A stretch of DNA of 64,000 nucleotides from Thioclava sp. SK-1 (GCF_001705665.1 NZ_MDHA01000021.1:186001-250000); one strand, 5' to 3'. Shown: positions 44,271 to 53,818, counted from the first letter of the stretch. Program-made: numbers and translations. The notes: generated by a model not told the origin, from the letters alone.

Positions 44271-45596
44271 TTAGCCGCGCGCAGGCACCTTTTGTAGCAA
44301 TGGCATCAAAGTCGCCATATCCGGCCCGTGATCCAAACCCGTAACAGCTTTACGCAGCGGCATGAACAGCCCCTTACCTTTACGCCCTGTCTTGGCCTTT
44401 ACTTCCGAAGTCCACTCTTTCCAGCTGTTGTCCGAATAGGGCGGCGCGGGCAAAAGTGGCATGGCCTGCGCAATAAATTCACGATCTTCCTCCGCAATCA
44501 GCGGCTGGGCACCGTTCAGGCACAGATCGGCCCATTCACCCAAATCCGACAGAAGATTGATGTTTTGCGATGCAACCTGCCAAAATGTCTCGGCGTGTTC
44601 CGCTGGAATGCCCAAAGCCAAAATACGCTCTTTCACATCTTCAAATGGCAAGCTTTGATTGCGCGCCCGCGTCAGTGGCACTAGATCGGCACTGTCAAAT
44701 TTCGTCGGCGCTGAGCCAAACTGAGACAAATCAAACCCTTCTGCCAATTCATCGATGGACAGCTTCAGCTCAATTGGTTGGCTCGATCCCAGACGCGCCA
44801 TCATTGACAGCAACGCCTCTGGCGCAATCCCACCCTCGCGCAGATCCCGGATCGACAAGGCACCAAGGCGCTTCGACAGCTCCTCCCCCTGCGGACCGGT
44901 CAACAAGGAATGATGTGCGAAACGCGGAACAGCCCCGCCGATCGCCTCGATAATTTGAATCTGCGTCGCAGTATTGGTGACATGGTCTCCACCACGCACA
45001 ATATCTGTAATCCCCATATCCGCATCATCCACCGGTGACGCAAAAGTATACAGAACCTGCCCCGACGCTTTGATCAAAACCGGATCCGAGACGCTGGCCG
45101 CATCGATGGACAAATCCCCCAGAACACCATCGGTCCATTCGATCCGCTCCAGATCAAGCTTGAACCGCCAATAGCCTTCCTTACCCTCAGCCCGCAGTGC
45201 CTCTTTCTGCGCCTGCGTCAAATGCAAGGACGCGCGATCATACACCGGCGGCTTGCCCATATTCAGCTGTTTCTTACGCTTAAGATCCAGCTCGACCGGG
45301 CTTTCAAAACATTCATACAGCTTGCCATCTGCCTTCAGCTGCTCTGCCACGTCACGGTAACGATCCAAACGCAGCGATTGCCGCTCTTCGCGGTCCCATG
45401 AAATGCCCAACCATTCCAAATCCTGCTTCAGCGCGTCGATATATTCCTGTTTCGAACGTTCTTGATCAGTATCATCAAGGCGCAAAATGAACTCGCCGCC
45501 GGTTTTACGGGCGATCAGATAATTCATCAGCGCGGTACGCAGATTGCCAACATGGATATAGCCGGTCGGCGACGGAGCAAAGCGGGTGACGGTCAT
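44271..45596 (-). CDS. gltX: Glutamate--tRNA ligase
   Basis: Class I synthetase, 441 aa. It begins TVTRFAPSPTGYIHVGNLRTAL (HIGH motif as HVGN) and has the KMSKS equivalent in EELSKRLGALSI near residue 240. In between lie LRLDDTDQERSKQEYIDAL and GGDHVTNTATQ. Many alphaproteobacteria carry two GltX proteins, one of which may charge tRNA-Gln for the indirect amidation pathway; which one this is cannot be decided from the window. Faces tpiA. Confidence 0.95.
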   Translation of the reverse strand: MTVTRFAPSPTGYIHVGNLRTALMNYLIARKTGGEFILRLDDTDQERSKQEYIDALKQDLEWLGISWDREERQSLRLDRYRDVAEQLKADGKLYECFESPVELDLKRKKQLNMGKPPVYDRASLHLTQAQKEALRAEGKEGYWRFKLDLERIEWTDGVLGDLSIDAASVSDPVLIKASGQVLYTFASPVDDADMGITDIVRGGDHVTNTATQIQIIEAIGGAVPRFAHHSLLTGPQGEELSKRLGALSIRDLREGGIAPEALLSMMARLGSSQPIELKLSIDELAEGFDLSQFGSAPTKFDSADLVPLTRARNQSLPFEDVKERILALGIPAEHAETFWQVASQNINLLSDLGEWADLCLNGAQPLIAEEDREFIAQAMPLLPAPPYSDNSWKEWTSEVKAKTGRKGKGLFMPLRKAVTGLDHGPDMATLMPLLQKVPARG

Positions 45597-45796
45597 TTCA
45601 AGGCTCTCCTAGTTCGGCCCTGCTGTGTCACATGTCGCACCAATTGTCCATATCAGCACAGCCAAGGTAGGACGGCATCTGTCAATCACGCGGGCGTGAC
45701 CTTCCTGTCCTCGCAGCTGGCCCGCTCCGCCCTAGCTGCTAAGGTCATACCAAACACGGCCCAACGCCATCGCAACCCACGATCGGAGATCACATA

Positions 45797-46741
45797 ATGC
45801 CTGCAGATATCACCCGCCGGACGGCTATGATTACAGCAACCGCCGCCGTGCCCCTCGGCGCCGTAGCGCTTGCCGGAAGCGCCGCCCAAGCGCAAACCAC
45901 TACTCAGGAAACAACAGATATGCCGCCAGCCATTCCCCCATATCGCCGTCTAACCATCGGGGCCTTCACCGTCACACCGCTGCTGGCAGGAACGCGCTCA
46001 ATGGAAAATCCTCATGGCACATTTGGCACGAATGCCAGCAAAGAGGAGTTCGACGAAATATCTGCAGAGAACTTCATCCCTAGCGATGCATCCCTCAACG
46101 GCTTCACCCCCGTCTTGGTCGAAACCGGCACCGAAACCATCCTGTTTGACACCGGCCTCACTGCAGATGGTATGACCGCCGCATTGCATGCCGCAGGGAA
46201 ATCCGCGCAAGATATCACCCATGTGGTCATCACCCATATGCATGGAGATCATATTGGCGGCGTGATGACAGATGGAACCCCCACCTTTCCAAACGCCGAA
46301 TATCTGACCGGCCAAGTGGAATTCGACCATTGGTCACAATCTGGCAATGAAATGTTTGAAGCCAATATCCGCCCCCTCGCAGATCAATTTACATTCTTGA
46401 ACGGCGGCGACAATTTGCGCCCCGGCATTACTGCGATTGAGGCCTTCGGCCATACCCCGGGCATGTTGGCTTTCTTGATTGAAAGCGATGGCGCGCGGCT
46501 CATGCTTACGGCAGACACCGTCAACCATTACGTCTGGTCGCTGCAAAAGCCCGAATGGACGGTGCGTTTCGATATGGACAGTGACGCGGCCGCAGCCACA
46601 CGCAAAGCCCTTCTGGGCCGAATTGCGGAAGAAAAGCTCCCCTTTATCGGTTATCACATGCCCTTCCCAGGCGTGGGCTTTCTTGAACCCAAAGGCGATG
46701 GCTTCCGCTTCATTCCAATGAGCTATCAGTTCAACCTATAA
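45797..46741 (+). CDS. Exported metallo-beta-lactamase-fold hydrolase
   Basis: 314 aa. The N-terminus DITRRTAMITATAAVPLGAVALAGSAAQAQ is a Tat-like signal (RR at 7-8). The metal-binding motif is VVITHMHGDHIGG near residue 145, with further ligands in FGHTPGMLAF and LTADTVNHYVW and a late His in FIGYHMPFPGVG. This set fits periplasmic quorum-quenching/phosphotriesterase-like or generic MBL hydrolases; the substrate is unknown. GGAG eight bases before ATG 45797 supports the start. It is separated from divergent gltX by 200 bases. Confidence 0.9.
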   Translation: MPADITRRTAMITATAAVPLGAVALAGSAAQAQTTTQETTDMPPAIPPYRRLTIGAFTVTPLLAGTRSMENPHGTFGTNASKEEFDEISAENFIPSDASLNGFTPVLVETGTETILFDTGLTADGMTAALHAAGKSAQDITHVVITHMHGDHIGGVMTDGTPTFPNAEYLTGQVEFDHWSQSGNEMFEANIRPLADQFTFLNGGDNLRPGITAIEAFGHTPGMLAFLIESDGARLMLTADTVNHYVWSLQKPEWTVRFDMDSDAAAATRKALLGRIAEEKLPFIGYHMPFPGVGFLEPKGDGFRFIPMSYQFNL

Positions 46742-46748
46742 ATCAGGC

Positions 46749-46837
46749 TTTCATCTTGCCTCAAATATCCATTCACAACGCGTAACATCACGCCAACAAC
46801 AACAGCAGAGACAAACATCGACAGCGTTTGTCTCTGC
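46749..46837 (-). repeat. Dispersed element, copy F (divergent stem)
   Basis: The tail TTTCATCTTGCC...AAATATCC (46749-46770, + strand) is followed, after a 34-base gap, by a perfect 12-bp stem GCAGAGACAAAC (46805-46816) / GTTTGTCTCTGC (46826-46837) with the loop ATCGACAGC. The stem shares nothing with other copies, but the loop keeps the ATCGA(C) core. It lies between the MBL gene and the opposing unknown operon and probably also acts as a terminator. Confidence 0.6.
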
Positions 46838-46859
46838 CTTATACGCATCGCTTCATCGT

Positions 46860-47849
46860 TTACGCGACATCAGAAATATCCATCCGCACCAAGGTCTGGT
46901 TCAGCAAGATATAAGCGATTTCGCCGAATGTGACCGGCCCGGTAAAATTCCCTGTGCGCTGGCCCTCCAGTTCTCCATACAGGTAATTCAGGATACAGTT
47001 GCACGAATATTGTCCCGCACCCGCATCCCCTGCGCCATCCGCAAAGGCCTGAGAATAGCTACCCAACGCATTGGCTAAGCGATATTCCACCCCCGCCACG
47101 ACAGGCGCGTAGAACTTCACCTCTCCGCTTTCCATATCCAGGCTCTGAATGGATACATTCACCAATGCCCCGGCATAATTTGCCACCAAGGGCAAACGGG
47201 TATCTATTTTATTTTCAACGATATATTCCGCGAACGCCACATCTTGCCCGTCGACCTGCGCGGTTTTCACCGTGAAACCACTCTCCTTGAACGTAAAGCT
47301 GCGGTCTTTGCTTTCGCCTTGCGCAAAGATATTCAAAATGTCCAAATCGACACTAACACTTGCGGGCAATTCCACATGCAGCAGAACCGCGCCCTCATCA
47401 TGTCCTTCACCGCTTTGGCCGTCAAAAATCATCGGCGCTGAGCTGCCCAGCTCATCGAGATGAACGCCGGTGATCCATCCTGCCAGCGGCTGATCAAATA
47501 GCCCGTCATATGTTTGGCCATCCACCGCAAAATTGGAATGCGCCACCGAAAAGGCCGGAATCATAATCATCGTGAACCCATGCGGCTTGTAGCCCTGCGC
47601 GATGCCCGGCAGTTCCTCAACCGAAAGGGTGCGCGGTGTGGCATCTGTGGCCGCGTCGAAGCTGGTGCAGAACAGCTTGTCACGGACAACGGCACCGCCG
47701 GTATTGGTCACGAAATACACCGTCGTGCCGCCGATCCACTTTCCCTTAGGCAACTGGCGCAGCAAGTCCTCGGCGCCTGCGATCACCATCACCGCGCCTG
47801 CTTCTATCTTCGCGGCAGCCTCGGCCACCGTCAGCATTTCATTTTTCAT
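46860..47849 (-). CDS. Conserved-looking cytosolic protein of unknown function
   Basis: 329 aa, soluble, no signal peptide. I do not recognise a characterised family; it may belong to a numbered DUF. Seen: an N-terminal half with GAVMVIAGAEDLLRQLPKGKWIGGTTVYF (residues 18-46) and MIMIPAFSVAHSNFAVD (about 93-110). The C-terminal half has LPLVANYAGALVNVSIQS and APVVAGVEYRLA, and ends with a Cys-containing YSCNCILNYLYGELEG near 285. The overall order resembles proteins that sense or bind small ligands through two beta-rich halves (FIST-like), but this is a weak impression. GGAG lies before ATG 47849. It forms a two-gene unit with the 69-aa protein. Confidence 0.8.
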   Translation of the reverse strand: MKNEMLTVAEAAAKIEAGAVMVIAGAEDLLRQLPKGKWIGGTTVYFVTNTGGAVVRDKLFCTSFDAATDATPRTLSVEELPGIAQGYKPHGFTMIMIPAFSVAHSNFAVDGQTYDGLFDQPLAGWITGVHLDELGSSAPMIFDGQSGEGHDEGAVLLHVELPASVSVDLDILNIFAQGESKDRSFTFKESGFTVKTAQVDGQDVAFAEYIVENKIDTRLPLVANYAGALVNVSIQSLDMESGEVKFYAPVVAGVEYRLANALGSYSQAFADGAGDAGAGQYSCNCILNYLYGELEGQRTGNFTGPVTFGEIAYILLNQTLVRMDISDVA

Positions 47850-47867
47850 AGCAGATCTCCGTCAAAT

Positions 47868-48077
47868 TCAGAATTTACCCATGTCGGCAACGGCAAAAGA
47901 ATTCTTGGAAATGAATGCTCGCAATTCTGCCACCTTGCGCTCCAAGGTATCGGGGCTTGCAGAAACCTCTCGTCGAAGCCGAGAAATCAAAATCCGCGTC
48001 GCTAGGGACGTGGATGACAGCTCGGCCTGTGTGGTCAGAACACGCGACCACCGAGGATCGCTTTCGTCAGGGATCAT
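47868..48077 (-). CDS. Small helical protein, partner of the 329-aa unknown
   Basis: 69 aa (MIPDESDPRWSRVLTTQAEL...), charged, mostly helical, with a WSR motif near residue 10 and an RREVSASPDTLERKVAELRAFI stretch. It starts with GGAG eight bases upstream and ends 18 bases before the 329-aa gene, so the two are almost certainly one transcript. No known domain is recognised. Its small size and position suggest a regulatory or accessory subunit, which is inference. Confidence 0.65.
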   Translation of the reverse strand: MIPDESDPRWSRVLTTQAELSSTSLATRILISRLRREVSASPDTLERKVAELRAFISKNSFAVADMGKF

Positions 48078-48185
48078 AACCTTCTCCGAAGAAAACCAAC
48101 TGCGCAGACGGTATCAGCCCATTCCTTAAGGCTGGGTTTCGATCCTCATTCTTCTTTGAAAGTCGCTATGGCGCGGCCGCCCACT

Positions 48186-49844
48186 TCAGGCCCGGTCGCG
48201 CCACCGATTGACCATCGGATAGCGGCGGTCCAGCCAAAAGGCGCGTCGTGTCAGTCGCACACCGGGCGCCGACTGATAGCGTTTCCATTCGCTGATATAC
48301 AGCAGATGCTCCACCCGGTGAACAATGTCACGCTCGTGGCCGGCGGCAATAATTTGTGCGACGGATTGATCTCCCTCCACCAGACGCTCCAGAATATCAT
48401 CCAGCACAGGATAGGGGGGCAAGCTGTCATCATCGCGCTGATCTTCGCGCAATTCTGCCGAAGGCGGCTTATCGATGATCTGCACCGGAATGACCTCGCC
48501 TGCCGGGCCCTTCATCCAGGGCCGATGATTGGCATTGCGCCACCGGCAGGTTTCAAACACCCGGGTTTTATACAGATCCTTAATCGGGTTGTAGCCGCCA
48601 TTCATATCGCCATAAATCGTGCAATAGCCCACGGCCATTTCGGATTTATTTCCCGTTGTCAGCAACATAGATCCGAATTTATTCGACATCGCCATTAGCA
48701 TAACACCGCGAAGGCGCGATTGGATGTTTTCTTCTGTCACATCCGGGGCAAGACCTGCGAACAGGTGGCCAAGGGCGCTGCCAACAGCATCACGCGCCCC
48801 CTCAATATGCACAGTATCCAGCCGCGTGCCCAAACGTTGCGCCAGCTGCGTGGCATCGTCCAATGATCCCTGAGAGGTATATTCAGACGGCAACATAACA
48901 CAATGAACATTGTCCGCGCCCAAAGCATCCGCCGCAATCGTCGCCACGATCGCACTGTCAATCCCACCCGACAGGCCCAAAACCACTTTGCCAAAGCCCG
49001 ATTTCGTCAGATAATCATGCGTAGCCATGACCATCGCGCGGTAATCTTGTTCCCAAGCATCGGGCTGCGGATCAAACCGCCCCTCCAGAGCACGCCAGCC
49101 TTCCGGCCCACGTTCAAAATCAATGTGATCGACGATTTCCTCAAATGGGGCGAATTGCGCGACCATCTGGCCATGCGGGTTCAGTACAAAACTGGCACCA
49201 TCAAACACCTGGTCATCTTGCCCGCCCACCGCGTTCAAATAGACCAGCGGCAGCCCAGTCTCGACCACCCGCGCAATCATTTTATTCAGCCGCGTCTCCA
49301 ATTTCCCCCGGAAATAGGGAGAGCCATTGGGCACGAATAAAATCTCTGCTCCCGTCTCGGCAAGAGTCTCGGCGACATCCTCATGCCACGCATCTTCACA
49401 AATCGGCGTGCCAATCCGCAGTGGTCCAACCCGGTAAGGCCCCGAAATCGGTCCAACGTCAAAAATCCGATGTTCGTCAAACACATCCACATGGGGCAAT
49501 TCATGTTTCAACATCCGCGCGACCACTTTGCCGTCCTGCAAGATATAATAGGCGTTGTAATGCCCGGAATCGTCCCAATAGGGCGCACCAATACCCAATG
49601 CCGGCCCATCGGTGATCTTTGCCGCAAGCGCGTCCACCGCAGCCATCGCATCCGCCACAAAAGCCGGTTTCAACACCAGATCTTGCGTTTGATACCCGGT
49701 CAGGAACATTTCTGGCAAGGCAACCATATCCGCCCCGGCCTCCCGGCCTGTCTGCCATGCGGAAAACGCCTTGTCACAATTGGCGGCCAGCGCCCCAACA
49801 GTCGGGTTCAACTGTGCCAGTGTCAGGCGGAATCTGTCTGCCAT
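48186..49844 (-). CDS. nadE: Glutamine-hydrolysing NAD+ synthetase
   Basis: Last step of NAD synthesis. The protein is 552 aa with two domains. The nitrilase-type glutaminase domain shows Glu in VALPEMFLTGYQ (about 44), Lys in MLKHELPHVDVFDEHR (about 113) and Cys in GTPICEDAWHEDV (about 149). The NAD synthetase domain has the PP-loop VLGLSGGIDSA near 293, LLTTGNKSEMAVGY near 395 and GDMNGGYNPIKDLYKTRVF. Full length. Divergent from the MORN gene across about 260 bases. Confidence 0.96.
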   Translation of the reverse strand: MADRFRLTLAQLNPTVGALAANCDKAFSAWQTGREAGADMVALPEMFLTGYQTQDLVLKPAFVADAMAAVDALAAKITDGPALGIGAPYWDDSGHYNAYYILQDGKVVARMLKHELPHVDVFDEHRIFDVGPISGPYRVGPLRIGTPICEDAWHEDVAETLAETGAEILFVPNGSPYFRGKLETRLNKMIARVVETGLPLVYLNAVGGQDDQVFDGASFVLNPHGQMVAQFAPFEEIVDHIDFERGPEGWRALEGRFDPQPDAWEQDYRAMVMATHDYLTKSGFGKVVLGLSGGIDSAIVATIAADALGADNVHCVMLPSEYTSQGSLDDATQLAQRLGTRLDTVHIEGARDAVGSALGHLFAGLAPDVTEENIQSRLRGVMLMAMSNKFGSMLLTTGNKSEMAVGYCTIYGDMNGGYNPIKDLYKTRVFETCRWRNANHRPWMKGPAGEVIPVQIIDKPPSAELREDQRDDDSLPPYPVLDDILERLVEGDQSVAQIIAAGHERDIVHRVEHLLYISEWKRYQSAPGVRLTRRAFWLDRRYPMVNRWRDRA

Positions 49845-50105
49845 CAGGGTATCCTCTTCACGGTCGCTTGGCTCCGATTACTCTGAAATCTTGCCAGATG
49901 AAAACCAAAACAGGGCTTTCTCTGCTCTGCCGCAACGGTTTTTCGCAATCACAGCAGCAGGGATCGGCCTGAAAATCGCGCAAGTGCTTGTTTCGCACGC
50001 GTGTCGCGTTTACCTTGGCCGCGCCAGCCAGTCGCCCCAAAAGGGCGGCACGCCATGCATGCATGGGCCGGGGCGCACCGGCACGGGGACAGGGGTATTT
50101 CGATC

Positions 50106-51578
50106 ATGACGATCAATCGGTTTCACAGCTTGAGTCTTGCTTTCACGCTTTCGGCGGCAGGCATCATGATGGGCGCCGCCCCTCTTGTTGCTCAGACAGC
50201 CGAGGTCATCACAAAACAATATGATGATGGCGGGCTGTATGAAGGCACGTTTAAAAACGGCAAACAACATGGAACCGGAACCTATACGCTTCCCTCCGGT
50301 TACGAATATCAGGGCGAATGGATTGACGGGCAGATCATGGGTCAGGGTCGGGCAAAATTCCCCAATGGCTCGATTTATGAAGGGCAATTCGTCGCCGGCA
50401 AGCCCGATGGCACCGGCAAGATCATCTTTGCAGATGGCGGCACATATGAGGGCGATTGGGTCGCAGGCGAAATTACCGGCGACGGGGTAGCCCATTACGC
50501 CAATGGCACAACCTATACCGGACAATTCAAAAATGCGCTGCATGATGGAACCGGCACGCTGACAGGCCCGAATGGCTACAGCTATGCAGGTGATTGGGTA
50601 GATGGCGTCAAACAAGGACAGGGCAAGATCACCTACCCCGACGGTGCGGTCTATCAGGGTGATATTCTGGGTGGGCTGCGCGCGGGCGAAGGCACGCTGA
50701 CGATGGCCGATGGCCTGACCTATCAGGGCGGCTGGCGCGAGGGGCAAATGTCAGGCTCTGGCACGCTGGCCCAACCCAATGGGGATGTTTACGAAGGCGG
50801 CATGGCCGATGGAAAACGCGATGGCAAAGGCTATGTCACCTATGCCAACGGCGATATTTATGACGGCAACTTCAAAGCCGACAAACGCGAAGGCCAAGGC
50901 ATTTTCAAAGGCACGGATGGCTATATCTACGACGGCAATTGGGTCGCAGGACGCATCGAAGGCGAAGGCCGCGTCACCTATCCGGATGGCTCAGTCTACG
51001 AAGGCCAGTTCGTCGATGACCAACCCGATGGGGAGGGGCAAATCACCTATGCCGATGGCTCCAGCTATGTCGGCGGCTGGGCGGGCGGTGTGATTGAAGG
51101 AACTGGCCTGGCCAAATACGCCAATGGCCTCGTCTATGAGGGCGAATTCCTTGCAGCACGCAACCACGGCAAAGGCAAAATGACCTATCCCGATGGCTAT
51201 ACCTATGAAGGGGATTGGGCTGACGGCCAGCGCCATGGAACTGGCACTGCCACCTATGCAGATGGCACCGTCTATGAAGGCCAATTCGAAATGGGCCAGC
51301 GCAACGGAACAGGCAAAATCACCATGCCCGATGGCTTTACCTACGAAGGCCAATGGCGCAACGGTGAGATTGACGGCAAAGGCATCGCAACCTACGCCAA
51401 TGGGGATGTCTATGATGGTACATTCGCACAGGGCAAACGCCAAGGCAGCGGAACAATGCGCTACACCTCAGGCAAGGTCGCAAGCGGCACATGGTCCGAA
51501 AACACGCTGACCGAAGACACATCCACAGTCCCCGAAACGGCCACCGCCACGGACTCTCAACCCCCAGCGGCTGAATAA
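50106..51578 (+). CDS. Exported MORN-repeat protein (18 repeats)
   Basis: 490 aa. ATG 50106 gives a signal peptide (SLAFTLSAAGIMMGAAPLVAQ). The rest is a continuous array of 23-aa MORN repeats of the form (V/T/I)YEG(Q/D)(F/W)..G...G.G...Y..G. I count 18 full repeats plus a degenerate last one (VASGTWSEN), then a Thr/Ala/Pro tail. Repeats alternate F and W at position 6, an implied 46-aa unit, with the alternation shifting once at repeats 9-10. MORN proteins form elongated scaffolds and can bind lipids or protein partners; a periplasmic role is inferred. No enzymatic domain is attached. Confidence 0.92.
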   Translation: MTINRFHSLSLAFTLSAAGIMMGAAPLVAQTAEVITKQYDDGGLYEGTFKNGKQHGTGTYTLPSGYEYQGEWIDGQIMGQGRAKFPNGSIYEGQFVAGKPDGTGKIIFADGGTYEGDWVAGEITGDGVAHYANGTTYTGQFKNALHDGTGTLTGPNGYSYAGDWVDGVKQGQGKITYPDGAVYQGDILGGLRAGEGTLTMADGLTYQGGWREGQMSGSGTLAQPNGDVYEGGMADGKRDGKGYVTYANGDIYDGNFKADKREGQGIFKGTDGYIYDGNWVAGRIEGEGRVTYPDGSVYEGQFVDDQPDGEGQITYADGSSYVGGWAGGVIEGTGLAKYANGLVYEGEFLAARNHGKGKMTYPDGYTYEGDWADGQRHGTGTATYADGTVYEGQFEMGQRNGTGKITMPDGFTYEGQWRNGEIDGKGIATYANGDVYDGTFAQGKRQGSGTMRYTSGKVASGTWSENTLTEDTSTVPETATATDSQPPAAE

Positions 51579-51582
51579 TGCC

Positions 51583-51666
51583 TTTCAGCTTGCCATAAAT
51601 ATCCCGGGGGATCGCATATCCAGGGGCGTCGAGCCCCTGAATATGCGGTCGGGGCAGCGCCCCTCC
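51583..51666 (-). repeat. Dispersed palindromic intergenic element, copy C
   Basis: Minus orientation: TTTCAGCTTGCC tail, AAATATCCCGGGGGATC, then a 15-bp stem (51613-51627 with 51633-51647) with loop GTCGA, then GTCGGGGCAGCGCCCCTCC. The single non-complementary stem position reads as a U-G wobble on the minus strand, so an RNA stem would be intact. It lies between the MORN and PhoX-like genes, both on the + strand. Confidence 0.85.
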
Positions 51667-51878
51667 GGCCCCAAACACCCTGCACGAACATATTGAAATC
51701 ATGCACAGCGTGGGCACCTTTCCTCTCGCACCCGCCACCGACCGCCCTCTGCGTCACAAAACCTTCATCCCAATCACATCCAGTTGCAACATCCCGGCGA
51801 CAAGACAGCGCTCGACCGCCCGCATGCACAACGCATTGCGGGCCGCGCATAAGAGCCAAAAGCCAAAAGGATACCGAC

Positions 51879-53759
51879 ATGGATATCAAAGACACAGTTG
51901 ACCTCTCGTGGGATGATTTTGACGAGCTGCGCCAGCCCCGTGCTGCCGAAAATGATTTCGACAAAGTTGTGGACCGAGCGATATCACGCCGCGGCTTCCT
52001 TGGCCGTGCAGTGGCCTTTGGCTCGGGTGCGGCTGTATTCGGCTCTGGCATTTTGCACTCCTCGACCTCGGCGCGTGCACAAACTGCAGGTTTCGCCTTC
52101 GATCCGATCGCGATCTCAACCGATTTCAATCTGCATGTCCCGACCGGGTTTCAATGGAAACCGCTCGTCCGCTGGGGCGATGCGCTGGTCAGCGACGCCC
52201 AAGATGCCTATTCGGCAGACAACGGCGTTCCAGTCGCCATGTCCGACAAGGTCTTTGGCGAAAATACCGATGGCATGGAGACCTTCACCCATGACGGTCA
52301 CGTACTTCTGGCGATCAACTCTGAATATGTGAACCCCAAGATCAACCTGCCCGAAGCCTCTCAGGGTGTGCCGCAAACCGCAGACGAAGTGACCTTGCTT
52401 AAAAATATGCAAGGTGTGACGGTTTTGGAAATTGCACAGGGTAATGAAGGCTGGGCGGTCACGCTTGACAGCCCCTATAACCGCCGCATCACGCATGAAA
52501 CCCAAATGACGATGGATGGTCCTGCGGCCGGCTCTGACCACGTCAAGACAAATGCAGACCCAGACGGCATGTCCCCTAAAGGGACGATGAACAATTGCGG
52601 CTCGGGTAAGACCTTGTGGGGCACCTATCTGACCTGCGAAGAGAATTTCAACGGCTACTTCGGGGCCACCGGCGACTATGCTGAAACCGAGGCGCTGATC
52701 CGCTATGGCATCGGCGGTGAAGGCCGCTACGCCTATGAAAAATTTGATCCGCGCTATGATCTGACACAAGAACCCAATGAGCCAAACCGCCACGGCTGGG
52801 TGACCGAGATCAACCCTGCCGACCCCAGCTCTACCCCGATCAAACACACAGCACTTGGCCGTTTTAAACATGAAAATGCCGAAATGGTGCAGGGCAAAGA
52901 CGGTCGGATCGTGGTCTATATGGGCGATGATGAACGCGGTGAATTCATGTATCGCTATGTCTCCAATGCGACCTGGTCTGAAGGGCAGCCAACCGATGGG
53001 CTGTTGTCAGATGGCACCCTATATGTTGCGAAATTCAATGATGATATGTCGGGTGAATGGTTGCCGCTGACACCGGAAACGACGGGCATGCCGATCGAAG
53101 ATATCTTGGTATTCGCCCGTATGGCCGGATCCAAAGTCGGCGCGACCACAATGGACCGCCCCGAATGGATCGCCGCAAACCCGCTGCGCGTCGAGGCATA
53201 TTGCGCCCTGACCAACAATAAAAACCGCGGTGTGAAACCCAATGCAGGTGGTGATGAAACCCCCGCGACCGGCCCTAACCCCCGTGAAACCAACAATTTC
53301 GGCCAGATCGTGCGCTGGCGTCCCACCGGCGAAGACCACGGCGCAGATACGTTCACATGGGATCTTTATGTCATGGCGGGCAACCCCGATGTCTATGACA
53401 ATGCTTATGCTGGGTCGGACAACATCACCGCCGGGAATATGTTCAACTCCCCCGACGGGATGGCGTTCTCATCAGATGGAATGTTGTGGATCCAGACCGA
53501 TGGTGACGACAGCAACGAAGGCGAGTTTGCAGGTCAGGGCAACAACCAGATGTTGGTGGGCAATCCCGAAACCGGCGAAATCGCGCGTTTCTTGACGGCC
53601 CCCAACGGCGCCGAAGTCACCGGGCTGACGTGGTCGCCAGACCGCAAAACTGCATTTGTCGGCATCCAGCACCCCGGTGGCAGCTGGCCGGACGGCAATG
53701 GCAAGCCACGCTCTTCTGTTGTCGCCGTGTGGCGTGACGACGGCGCAGTCTTCGGCTGA
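51879..53759 (+). CDS. PhoX-like (DUF839) exported protein
   Basis: 626 aa. The Tat signal SRRGFLGRAVAFGSG lies at about residues 36-50, after an unusual N-terminal extension typical of PhoX. The mature domain shows GWVTEINPADPSSTPIKHTALGRFKHENAEM, VVYMGDDERGEFMYRYVS, and GEDHGADTFTWDLYVMAGNP; the C-terminal FNSPDGMAFSSDGMLWIQTDGD and NQMLVGNPETGEI segments form part of the beta-propeller. PhoX-type enzymes are calcium/iron alkaline phosphatases of the periplasm, common in marine bacteria. Members of DUF839 are not all phosphatases. AAGGA eight bases before ATG 51879 supports the start. No Pho box was identified. Confidence 0.9.
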   Translation: MDIKDTVDLSWDDFDELRQPRAAENDFDKVVDRAISRRGFLGRAVAFGSGAAVFGSGILHSSTSARAQTAGFAFDPIAISTDFNLHVPTGFQWKPLVRWGDALVSDAQDAYSADNGVPVAMSDKVFGENTDGMETFTHDGHVLLAINSEYVNPKINLPEASQGVPQTADEVTLLKNMQGVTVLEIAQGNEGWAVTLDSPYNRRITHETQMTMDGPAAGSDHVKTNADPDGMSPKGTMNNCGSGKTLWGTYLTCEENFNGYFGATGDYAETEALIRYGIGGEGRYAYEKFDPRYDLTQEPNEPNRHGWVTEINPADPSSTPIKHTALGRFKHENAEMVQGKDGRIVVYMGDDERGEFMYRYVSNATWSEGQPTDGLLSDGTLYVAKFNDDMSGEWLPLTPETTGMPIEDILVFARMAGSKVGATTMDRPEWIAANPLRVEAYCALTNNKNRGVKPNAGGDETPATGPNPRETNNFGQIVRWRPTGEDHGADTFTWDLYVMAGNPDVYDNAYAGSDNITAGNMFNSPDGMAFSSDGMLWIQTDGDDSNEGEFAGQGNNQMLVGNPETGEIARFLTAPNGAEVTGLTWSPDRKTAFVGIQHPGGSWPDGNGKPRSSVVAVWRDDGAVFG

Positions 53760-53787
53760 TTGACGCGACACATCATGACACCACAGC

Positions 53788-53818
53788 CGGGCGGCAGGGC
53801 GAATACCCTTGCCGCCCG
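53788..53818 (+). terminator. Stem-loop after the PhoX-like gene
   Basis: CGGGCGGCAGGG (53788-53799) pairs with CCCTTGCCGCCCG (53806-53818) with one bulge around CGAATA. A TT follows, but no long T-run. Confidence 0.7.
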
